From JAFGKK01 sp049684495 (lineage in GTDB: Bacteria > Chloroflexota > Anaerolineae > Anaerolineales > RBG-16-64-43): DNA of 13,731 bases. Below are positions 1 to 6,238 of the stretch, piece after piece; the first letter of the stretch is position 1; each line of letters starts with the position of its first letter. The DNA is taken from assembly GCA_049684495.1 (NCBI GenBank), contig JBAVFZ010000393.1, positions 1 to 13,731 on the forward strand, written 5' to 3'. The notes beneath the pieces were generated by a model. That model had not been told where the DNA came from. It saw only the letters and a program-made list of their open reading frames with translations, and did no database searches. A program made the position numbers and the translations under genes.

Positions 1-369
1 GTTAAGGACATCCTGGCCCACATCGCCGCCTGGGAGAAATTCCTGATCGCGAATCAATTTCTCGGCATCCCCGCGCAGGAAGCGCTGGGCGTTCCGCCGG
101 ATGTAATCGAACGCGCCAGCGAGGATGAAGTAAATGCGATTCTTTTCGAACGCAACCGTGACCGGGCTCTGGTCGATGTGCAGATCGAATGGTATGAAAC
201 CCACCGTTGGCTGATGGCGGAACTGGCCAAACTCGACGAAGAGCGGCTGAAGCAGGCGACCCTTTGCTTCGGCGCGGAACCCCGCCCGCTCGCGCAGTGG
301 ATCGTCTTTAATACGTATGAACACTATTCGGATCACCGCCGGATGATCGAAAAACGACGGATAAGGTGA
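1..369 (+). CDS. ClbS/DfsB-like DinB-superfamily protein, 5' end missing
   Basis: The open frame runs from the first base of the window to a TGA at 367-369, giving the last 122 residues of a protein whose start lies outside. The first visible residues, VKDILAHIAAWEKFLI, match the helix that carries the first metal-type histidine in the ClbS/DfsB branch of the DinB four-helix-bundle superfamily. Near the end, NTYEHYSDHRRMI supplies two more histidines in the place where this family has its last helix. Members are small cytosolic proteins; ClbS itself hydrolyses the genotoxin colibactin, but most relatives have no known substrate, so no substrate is proposed here. It is the only plus-strand gene in the window and converges on the EFR1 gene. 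The family call is by motif and length; the exact function is unknown. Confidence 0.72.
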   Translation, partial: VKDILAHIAAWEKFLIANQFLGIPAQEALGVPPDVIERASEDEVNAILFERNRDRALVDVQIEWYETHRWLMAELAKLDEERLKQATLCFGAEPRPLAQWIVFNTYEHYSDHRRMIEKRRIR

Positions 370-375
370 AAGAAT

Positions 376-649
376 AGACAGGCTTTGCAGGATTGCATCA
401 GGATGGACAGGATTGGTTTATTAAAAAATATCGTATCTGCTCAGGCTTGAAAAAGCGTACACGGAAAACCCCGTTCGCATATACCGCTCACGGGGCGGGC
501 ACGGAGAAGAGCCGATTACACGGATTCTTAAAATATAAAATTTGGTGTTTTCGGCTCTTTTCGGCGTTTCGGTGTACCAGAAAGTGAAATCGGGCTGGGC
601 AAATACAAAATATCTTGAAAATCCTGATCAAATCCTATCAATCCTGTCT
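376..649. repeat. Imperfect inverted pair of 'caggat' repeats in a convergent intergenic gap
   Basis: The 29 bases at 376-404 and the reverse complement of 621-649 agree at 23 positions. Each arm is built of short units beginning cagg or tagg, spaced 9 then 11 bases apart; the left arm has a fourth unit at 408. The arms sit just outside the stop of the DinB-like gene and across the stop of the EFR1 gene, with about 216 bases between them. Units of this kind are common as intergenic clutter in environmental genomes, from memory rather than a search. The stretch 370-627 otherwise holds no credible gene. Confidence 0.6.
507..559. other. Stem-loop in the convergent gap
   Basis: Nine bases at 507-515 (aagagccga) pair perfectly with 551-559 (tcggctctt) across a 35-base AT-rich loop. 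On the plus strand the right arm runs into a short T-rich stretch (tcttttcgg). It could help end transcription of the plus-strand gene, but the long loop makes it a poor classical terminator. It may simply be part of the surrounding repeat. Confidence 0.3.
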
Positions 650-1455
650 AGTCCCCTCTCCGCAAGCGGATTAAATCCCGGCAAGTGGTACGCATTATGC
701 CGGCTGCCATGCAGCAGCGGCTCCAACTGGCGGATGGCCCGGTTGGGGCAATAGTTGAAACAGCGCATGCATTGGACGCATCCCACGCTCCATACCGGCT
801 TGCCCCCCTCCATGCGGATGCTCCCGGTCGGGCAGATGCGCGCGCATAATCCGCAGCCGTTGCAGCGGGTTCCGGTCTCGAAGAACATCCATAATTTATA
901 TACCCCGCGCCGGTGATAAAGGGTCCGCATCAGGATCGAACCGATCGGGCCGAACTTGCGCAGGGAAATCGGTTTGGTCCGGGTTTCACCGCCCATGAAC
1001 CGCGAGACGGCATCCTCGGCCTTTTCCACCCCCTGCCCGATGATCCGCTCCGCCTCCTCCCGGTCCGGTCCGGAATGGAAGGGGGTCCAATTGTTCGGCA
1101 TCAGGATCAGATCGGCGATCTGCACCGGGTAGCCGCGTTCGGCCAACAGCCGTGCACCGCTCCTCAGCGCCCAGCCGCAATTATCCGGATCGCCGCCGGT
1201 GACAAGCAGGATAGTCGGGATGTTTTTCAATGATTGGGGAAGCCCGCGCAGGTAGGAAAAAGCATTCCGCGGAAGATCCAACGCATGCACCGGGAAGCAA
1301 AAACACGCCGCGTCCGCGTCTGGATCCGGCGCTTCTCCTCTCCGGATGGATTTCAGATCGGTTTCGTACCCTGAAGCCTGAAACCGCTCCGCACAGGCAG
1401 ATGCAATCCGCCAAGAGTTGCCGGTCCCTGAAAAATAACGCACTGCCGCTTTCAT
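628..1455 (-). CDS. EFR1-family flavodoxin-like / 2[4Fe-4S] ferredoxin protein
   Basis: This 275-residue cytosolic protein joins a flavodoxin-like N-terminus to a bacterial two-cluster ferredoxin. Residues 7-14, YFSGTGNS, form the phosphate-binding loop seen in flavodoxins and EFR1 proteins. Two iron-sulfur motifs follow: C198, C201, C204, C208 (CNGCGLCARICP) and C226, C229, C232, C236 (CVQCMRCFNYCP). It should carry electrons, but its partner is unknown. The ATG at 1453-1455 is chosen because the FMN-loop strand begins right after it and because it overlaps the stop of the padR gene as ATGA, implying translational coupling. An in-frame upstream start at 1482 would only add nine residues inside padR. 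The last residues, DRIDRI and the TGA stop, are encoded by the repeat arm at 621-649, so the natural C-terminus may once have been elsewhere. Confidence 0.85.
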   Translation of the reverse strand: MKAAVRYFSGTGNSWRIASACAERFQASGYETDLKSIRRGEAPDPDADAACFCFPVHALDLPRNAFSYLRGLPQSLKNIPTILLVTGGDPDNCGWALRSGARLLAERGYPVQIADLILMPNNWTPFHSGPDREEAERIIGQGVEKAEDAVSRFMGGETRTKPISLRKFGPIGSILMRTLYHRRGVYKLWMFFETGTRCNGCGLCARICPTGSIRMEGGKPVWSVGCVQCMRCFNYCPNRAIRQLEPLLHGSRHNAYHLPGFNPLAERGLDRIDRI

Positions 1456-1937
1456 ATGCCTGCTTCCCAATGTACAAACCATTTTTCCAGAAAGAGGTAA
1501 TAGTCAATGCCAAACCGGCAGGTCGACACCTGATACGCGTCCGCCATGCTCTGATACTCCGCTGCCATTCGCTTCAGCCACTCCACGCGTTCGCATGCCG
1601 CGCGGCGTACTTCGCGTGAGAACGCTTTCGCATTTTCACGGTCGCCAAGTCCCAGGAAGAAAATTTTAGTTAGCAAAGGGCCCGGCCCGCGGGTGATATC
1701 CGGCGGTTCTTTCAGCCAGCTTAGGAACGCCTTTTTTCCCGCCGGAATCGGTTTGTATGTTTTTCGGATTTTCCCACCGGCGACCGACTGCGCCATCGAG
1801 ACATATCCGCCGTGCGCCAGTTTTTTCAGGCTGGGGTAGATCCCGCCGTAGCTGGGCCGGTTAAAGTGGCCGATGGTCATGTCCATCATGGCCTTCAATT
1901 CGTACCCGGTCATCGGCTTGAGGAGGAGGAAACCCAA
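1452..1937 (-). CDS. PadR-family transcriptional regulator
   Basis: This is a winged-helix repressor of about 161 residues. The N-terminal domain shows LGFLLLKPMTGYELK, the PadR first helix and turn, then SYGGIYPSLKKLAHGGYV, the recognition helix and wing start; the rest (about 85-161) is the helical dimerisation part (PadR C-terminal type, with paired W residues near the end). The start is uncertain. The first usable codon in frame is TTG at 1935-1937, with a GGTGAT-containing purine-rich stretch upstream. The frame stays open further up and spells family-like residues (NLAEGDFAV) before it, with no ATG, GTG or TTG there. The stop overlaps the EFR1 ATG by four bases, so the pair is an operon. 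PadR proteins usually repress their own operon and respond to small molecules; the ligand here is unknown. Confidence 0.88.
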   Translation of the reverse strand: MGFLLLKPMTGYELKAMMDMTIGHFNRPSYGGIYPSLKKLAHGGYVSMAQSVAGGKIRKTYKPIPAGKKAFLSWLKEPPDITRGPGPLLTKIFFLGLGDRENAKAFSREVRRAACERVEWLKRMAAEYQSMADAYQVSTCRFGIDYYLFLEKWFVHWEAGI

Positions 1938-1975
1938 AACGGCGAAATCACCCTCGGCGAGGTTTATATCACTAT

Positions 1976-2004
1976 TGTATATATCAGTTTGATATATTTG
2001 TCAA
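1976..2004 (-). promoter_or_regulatory. padR-EFR1 promoter with a palindromic operator in its spacer
   Basis: On the minus strand there is a perfect -35 box TTGACA (1999-2004), a 17-base spacer, and a -10-like TATACA (1976-1981). Lying across the spacer and -10 is a perfect palindrome, ATATATCA-N3-TGATATAT, at 1979-1997. A regulator bound there would block RNA polymerase. PadR proteins characteristically bind AT-rich dyads in their own promoters, so autoregulation is the simplest reading. The promoter boxes and dyad are seen directly; the binding is inferred. Confidence 0.75.
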
Positions 2005-2061
2005 GGCTCGCCGGATACCGCTCTTTCGTCCCGGCGGGCGGTGCGGAAACGGTTCAGGGGA

Positions 2062-2095
2062 ATAAAAAGTGGACGCGATCGCCGACCGCGTCCAC
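2062..2095 (-). terminator. Intrinsic terminator after typA
   Basis: On the minus strand GTGGACGCG pairs perfectly with CGCGTCCAC (plus-strand arms 2069-2077 and 2087-2095) around a 9-base loop, followed by TTTTTATT. It begins about 32 bases past the typA stop and lies before the padR promoter, so typA and padR are separate transcription units. Confidence 0.88.
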
Positions 2096-2126
2096 CGTAT
2101 AACCAATACCCGGGGATTCCCACGCG

Positions 2127-3989
2127 CTATCCCGCCTCCTCCAATGCTTCCTTGGCGCGCTTGACCGTCTTGCCGCGATCCTCGGTATCGAGGATTTTCT
2201 TCCGGATCCGGCAGGCAACGGGCGTCACTTCGAGCAGTTCGTCGTCGGCCAGGAATTCCAGGCACTCGTCCAGGCTCATCGAACGCGGGGTGTTCAGGCG
2301 GATCTCGATATCCTTGTTCGAGGACCGCATATTGGTCAGGTGCTTCTTCTTGCACACGTTCACCGGCAGGTCGCCGGCGCGTTGCTGTTCCCCCACCACC
2401 ATCCCCTCGTAGACATCCACCCCGGCGCCGACAAACAGAACGCCGCGTTCCTCGCCGTTCTTCAACCCGAAGGTGGTGGTGGTTCCGTTTTCCCAGGCGA
2501 CGATCGACCCGGTTGCCCGCGTGGGAACCGGCCCGGCCATGGAATCATACCCGTGAAAAACGGCATTCATCACTCCGTTCCCCCGCGTGGCGTTCAGGAA
2601 CTGGTAACGGAAACCCAGCAATCCACGAGTGGGCGCGATGTACGTCAATTGGACACTGCCCTTTTGGCTATCCACCATGTTCATCATTTTCCCGCGGCGG
2701 GATCCGAGCATTTCCACCACGGCCCCGACCGTATCGGGGCTGGTTTCGATGTGGACTTCCTCGAACGGCTCAAGCAGCGTCCCGTCCTCGGCCGTCCGGA
2801 AGATCACTTCCGGCCGCGAAACATGGAACTCATATCCCTCTCGCCGCATCGTCTCGATCAGGATGCCCAAATGCAATTCTCCGCGGCCCGAGACGACAAA
2901 CGAATCCGTGGACCCGGTTTCCTCCACGCGCAGGGCGACGTTGTGCCGCAATTCCTCGAACAAGCGCTCGCGCAGTTTGCGTGACGTTCCCCAACGGCCC
3001 TCCCGTCCCGAGAAGGGCGAGGTGTTTACACCGAAGATCATCCTTACGGTCGGCTCTTCCACCTTGATTTGCGGAAGCGCAACCGGGTTTTGCGGATCGG
3101 CCAGCGTCTCACCGATGGCGATTCCCTCCAATCCGGCGATGGCGACGATCTCCCCGGCCGCCGCCTCCTCCACCTCCACCCGCTCCAGCCCTTGGTGCAC
3201 GTAAAGATACCGCGTGCGCTCCTCCAATATTTCTCCGGCAATGGTCATGCGGGCCACTTTTTCCCCGGCGTGCATCCGCCCGGCGAAGATCCGGCCGACG
3301 GCGGTAACTCCCCGGTAGTTGTCGTATCCGAGCGAAGCCACCAGCATCTGCAGCGGCGCATCCGGATCCACCATCGGCGGTGAAATGTTGCGCAGCATGG
3401 CCGAAAAGAGCGGCTGCAGATCCGAACTCATCGCGTGAGTGAGCCCGGCTTGCTGCGTAATGGCATTGGCGTAGATAACCGGAAAATCCGCCTGCTGCTC
3501 CGTGGCGCCCAGTTCGATAAACAGGTCGAAGGTTTTATTCAGTGCCACGTCGGGTTCGGCGTCTTTGCGATCCATCTTGTTAATAACCACAATGGCGCGA
3601 TGCCCTTTTTCCAGCGCCTTTTTTAATACAAACCGTGTTTGCGGCATCGGTCCTTCGGCGGCGTCCACCAGGAGCAGAATGCCGTCGACCATGTTCATCA
3701 CCCGTTCCACCTCGCCGCCGAAATCCGCGTGGCCGGGGGTGTCGACGATATTGATCTTCACCTGTTGGTTGGCGACCGGGTCCCAAACGACGATCGCGGT
3801 ATTTTTTGCCAGGATGGTGATCCCGCGCTCGCGCTCCAGGTCGTTCGAATCCATCACCCGTTCGGCGACCTGCTGGTTTTCCCGGAAGGTGTGGGATTGC
3901 CGCAGCAGGCCGTCGACCAGCGTGGTTTTGCCATGGTCGACGTGGGCGACGATGGCGATATTGCGAATGTCCGTGCGTTCCGTCTTCAT
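2127..3989 (-). CDS. typA: Ribosome-associated translational GTPase TypA/BipA
   Basis: This 620-residue protein is close to the usual TypA length of about 605-615. It is a cytosolic GTPase that binds the ribosome and affects 50S assembly and stress or cold growth in other bacteria. The GTPase motifs are intact: AHVDHGKT at 15-22, the switch I segment RERGITI near 53-59, DTPGHADF at 83-90 and NKMD at 137-140. The later domains show the elongation-factor beta barrel (around 205-300), the EF-G-like fold with SGRGELHLGILIETMRREG, and the TypA-specific C-terminus ending in an Arg/Lys/Glu-rich tail. The ATG at 3987-3989 starts right before the first beta strand (RNIAIVAHVDHG) and has an AAAGGAA ribosome site 11 bases upstream. 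It is monocistronic by context, with a good terminator behind it. Confidence 0.96.
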   Translation of the reverse strand: MKTERTDIRNIAIVAHVDHGKTTLVDGLLRQSHTFRENQQVAERVMDSNDLERERGITILAKNTAIVVWDPVANQQVKINIVDTPGHADFGGEVERVMNMVDGILLLVDAAEGPMPQTRFVLKKALEKGHRAIVVINKMDRKDAEPDVALNKTFDLFIELGATEQQADFPVIYANAITQQAGLTHAMSSDLQPLFSAMLRNISPPMVDPDAPLQMLVASLGYDNYRGVTAVGRIFAGRMHAGEKVARMTIAGEILEERTRYLYVHQGLERVEVEEAAAGEIVAIAGLEGIAIGETLADPQNPVALPQIKVEEPTVRMIFGVNTSPFSGREGRWGTSRKLRERLFEELRHNVALRVEETGSTDSFVVSGRGELHLGILIETMRREGYEFHVSRPEVIFRTAEDGTLLEPFEEVHIETSPDTVGAVVEMLGSRRGKMMNMVDSQKGSVQLTYIAPTRGLLGFRYQFLNATRGNGVMNAVFHGYDSMAGPVPTRATGSIVAWENGTTTTFGLKNGEERGVLFVGAGVDVYEGMVVGEQQRAGDLPVNVCKKKHLTNMRSSNKDIEIRLNTPRSMSLDECLEFLADDELLEVTPVACRIRKKILDTEDRGKTVKRAKEALEEAG

Positions 3990-4020
3990 GATCCGTTGGA
4001 TTCCTTTAGTTTACGCGCAA

Positions 4021-4068
4021 CGACCCCGGCGGCTCTCTGCCGGGGTCGCACTCTTCTATATGATACCA
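4021..4068 (-). promoter_or_regulatory. Possible typA promoter and leader stem-loop
   Basis: Between the radical SAM stop and the typA start there is a minus-strand extended -10 candidate, TGGTATCAT (4060-4068), with no convincing -35 box. Downstream of it lies a perfect 10-base stem, CGACCCCGGC with GCCGGGGTCG (4021-4030 and 4039-4048), with an 8-base loop. No run of T follows the stem on the minus strand, so it is either a weak end for the radical SAM transcript or a structure in the typA leader. The stem is certain; its role is not. Confidence 0.4.
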
Positions 4069-4124
4069 GACTCCCCAGCTTTTTTATATGGGTCGAATCT
4101 GTGGATCCTGAGTATTCACCGCCG

Positions 4125-5471
4125 TCAACCGCCAAAGGAGACATTTCGATAATTAATGTTGGATTGCCAGGCAAACATTGCCGCCGTTGGATTTCGGGTC
4201 TTCCACAACGTCCACAACGCCTTCCTTGCCAGCACCGGCCAGGCGTACATCCTCCGGCTGGAATCATCCATCATCCGGGTAAGCGCTTCCGTAGTCATGC
4301 TCTGCGGTTTGTGAATCGCTTCTCCCATATCATAGTGCTCCCAATCATGGGGAAAGTCGGTATAGAGCAGCCGCCCTTCCCGACGCATTTGTTCGAACAA
4401 GCGCGTTCCAGGCAATGGAGTCAGAAATGTCTTTTGCATCACGTCTACTTCTCCATTCACCATGTAATCGGTACGGTGACGCAGCTTCTCCGGCGTGTCG
4501 CCATCCATTCCGAAGATAAAAGCTCCCAGGACTGCTATTCCGGCACGATGGATACGGTGGAACGCTCCGGCATAGCTCCCCACCCCGCGTTGCAGGTTTA
4601 GAACCTTGTGGACTTCCGTCAGCGCGTGCGCCTCCTCCGCTTCCAAGCCCAAAAAGACCATCTTGCAGCCCGCACGCCCCGCCCACGTCAGCAGTTCGTC
4701 GTCATCGGCGAAGTTTAGTGACGCCTGACAGAACCACCATTTATTCAGCCTGCGTTCAACCATGCCACGGAAAATCGCCAGCGCCTGCTCGCGGGATTTT
4801 TCGCCATACCCGATGATGTTGTCGTCCACGAAGAAGATCATCTTTTGCGGAATCGTCGCCAGTTCATCCAATACTTCCTCGGGCGGACGACGACGATAAC
4901 GCCGCCCATTGAAGGCCGTGACCGAGCAAAACTCGCAATCCATCGGACAACCGCGCGAGGTCTGCACGGTGGAAAACATGTAATCCGGATGGAAAAGATC
5001 CCGGCGCGGACGCGGCAACCCCGCCAAAGCAGCCCACTCGCCCCGATAAATCCGTTGGAGACGCCCGGCCTCCGTATCCGCCACCACGCGCGGCCAAACC
5101 GTCTCCGCCTCTCCGATCACCACGGCATCCACGTAACGCAACGCCTCCTCGGGGCAGGATGATGCATGGATACCGCCCATCACCACCGCCGCGCCTCGTT
5201 GGCGGAAGTAGCCGGCGATCTCGTACGCCCGATTCGCGGACGCCGTGAAGGCGGTTATCCCCACCACGACCTGCCCGGCATCTGTCGCATAGCCTTCCTC
5301 GGGGAAGTGAAACGGTTCCCAGTTTTCGTCCACCAATTCGATTTCCCAATCCGCGGGCGTCAGGGCGGCGACGATTCCCAGGCCCAGCGGCGGAAACCGG
5401 GAACTCCGGTTGAAGCTCAGCCCTGTTCGCGCCGGATTAATCGGATTTATCAGGATCAATCTTCGTCTCAT
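4125..5471 (-). CDS. B12-binding-domain radical SAM protein
   Basis: This 448-residue protein has the layout of class B radical SAM enzymes. Residues 1 to about 135 are a cobalamin-binding-like Rossmann domain (FPPLGLGIVAALTP, VVGITAFTASANRAYEIAGY, VMGGIHASSCPEEAL, VVIGEAE). The radical SAM barrel follows, with the cluster-binding CxxxCxxC as C175, C179, C182 in SRGCPMDCEFCSV, and FFVDDNI at 213-219. The C-terminal third (from about 340) resembles the DUF4070-type tail of this group. The DxHxxG signature for base-off cobalamin is not visible, which is usual for many members. The family contains methylases and ring-forming enzymes, including hopanoid-modifying ones, and the substrate cannot be told from sequence. 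The ATG at 5469-5471 has a weak AGGG site eight bases upstream. The MarR gene lies 81 bases upstream on the same strand and could control it. Confidence 0.88.
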   Translation of the reverse strand: MRRRLILINPINPARTGLSFNRSSRFPPLGLGIVAALTPADWEIELVDENWEPFHFPEEGYATDAGQVVVGITAFTASANRAYEIAGYFRQRGAAVVMGGIHASSCPEEALRYVDAVVIGEAETVWPRVVADTEAGRLQRIYRGEWAALAGLPRPRRDLFHPDYMFSTVQTSRGCPMDCEFCSVTAFNGRRYRRRPPEEVLDELATIPQKMIFFVDDNIIGYGEKSREQALAIFRGMVERRLNKWWFCQASLNFADDDELLTWAGRAGCKMVFLGLEAEEAHALTEVHKVLNLQRGVGSYAGAFHRIHRAGIAVLGAFIFGMDGDTPEKLRHRTDYMVNGEVDVMQKTFLTPLPGTRLFEQMRREGRLLYTDFPHDWEHYDMGEAIHKPQSMTTEALTRMMDDSSRRMYAWPVLARKALWTLWKTRNPTAAMFAWQSNINYRNVSFGG

Positions 5472-5533
5472 AAAATACCCTACTCGAGCTACTATGTGAA
5501 TTCCTGAACCTCGGAAACGAAACCCGGAATGTA

Positions 5534-5560
5534 GAAAAAGGCAGCCTCCTGGTTATTGCC
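5534..5560 (-). terminator. Weak terminator-like hairpin at the end of marR
   Basis: On the minus strand GGCA and TGCC can pair around a 13-base loop and are followed by TTTTT. The left arm lies inside the last codons of the MarR gene. The four-base stem is short, so it may only partly reduce read-through into the radical SAM gene. Confidence 0.25.
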
Positions 5561-6002
5561 ATTCAAATCCGAGGGAGTGGGATACTTTCAACAACAACCG
5601 GTGAAGTTCCTGTTGCTCACCCGTGTTCAATCCGGACAGAAAATCACGCGTATACTCCACCGCACCGGCTCCGATCCCCAAAGCGGCCTGCCGGCCTTTC
5701 GGGGTAAAGTCCAGTCGCCAGTTGCGCCGATCCTTCGAATCCTGCTTCTTCCGGACCAATCCCATCTCTACCAGTCGCTGAACATACACCGAAATGGTTC
5801 CGGGATTGATATCCATCAACCGCGACAATTTCCGCGAAGTTAATGGTGCGAATTGCCCCATCACCATCAGCACCGAGCAATCGGAAACCTTCAGACCAAG
5901 CGCGTTGCGCGCCCTTTCCTCGTCCATCCGCGACTCGTAGGCATGGGCCAGGCTGAACAATGCTTGATTTACCTGCAAATATGACCGATTCGTCAGTCCC
6001 AT
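5553..6002 (-). CDS. MarR-family transcriptional regulator
   Basis: This 149-residue protein matches MarR length and layout. N-terminal helices (about 7-35) precede a winged helix: LTSRKLSRLMDINPGTISVYVQRLVEMGLV is the helix-turn-helix with recognition helix (about 54-83), and RKKQDSKDRRNWRLDFTPKG (84-103) is the wing with its conserved DRR. Residues from about 113 form the C-terminal dimer helix. MarR dimers bind palindromic operators and are usually released by small aromatic or oxidising ligands. The ATG at 6000-6002 follows AGGTAGAGGA, a ribosome site that is unusually tight against the start codon. The radical SAM gene 81 bases downstream on the same strand is the natural target besides itself. 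Confidence 0.92.
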   Translation of the reverse strand: MGLTNRSYLQVNQALFSLAHAYESRMDEERARNALGLKVSDCSVLMVMGQFAPLTSRKLSRLMDINPGTISVYVQRLVEMGLVRKKQDSKDRRNWRLDFTPKGRQAALGIGAGAVEYTRDFLSGLNTGEQQELHRLLLKVSHSLGFEWQ

Positions 6003-6015
6003 TCCTCTACCTATT

Positions 6016-6068
6016 ATTGGTTTTATATTCCAATGGTTTGATTATACAACTATTAAGTATTTCGTCAA
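6016..6068 (-). promoter_or_regulatory. marR promoter with a possible operator
   Basis: The minus strand shows TTGACG (6063-6068), a 16-base spacer and a consensus TATAAT (6041-6046). Just downstream, over the likely transcription start, is the dyad ATTGG-N9-CCAAT (6016-6034). A MarR dimer there would block initiation. The promoter is strong on sight; the operator is a reasonable inference. Confidence 0.72.
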
Positions 6069-6140
6069 CCCATCGCGCCCCCGGGAGGAGACGAATGAAT
6101 CCGCAAGTCATTACCGATGGAACGTTTGGACGATCCATGG

Positions 6141-6179
6141 GAAATAAATGCGATCCCGGTGCCGAGACGCCGGGATCGC
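6141..6179 (-). terminator. Intrinsic terminator after the C25 peptidase gene
   Basis: GCGATCCCGG and CCGGGATCGC (plus-strand arms 6150-6159 and 6170-6179) form a perfect 10-base stem with a 10-base loop. On the minus strand it is followed by ATTTATTTC. It lies about 60 bases past the peptidase stop and upstream of the marR promoter, so it ends that transcript. Confidence 0.8.
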
Positions 6180-6238
6180 GGGATAGGCGGGGGGAACGCG
6201 GAACGATTTGGAGAAGTTCCACCGTCGGTCAAGTTCAC

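Noticed and set aside
376..420. Possible CRISPR-like direct repeats (cagg units)
   Set aside because: The units are only 4-7 bases with 9-11 base spacing and no repeat/spacer structure; there are no cas genes.
393..754. Small plus-strand frames in the gap after the DinB-like gene
   Set aside because: They are made largely of repeat and hairpin sequence, have no ribosome site and resemble no protein family.
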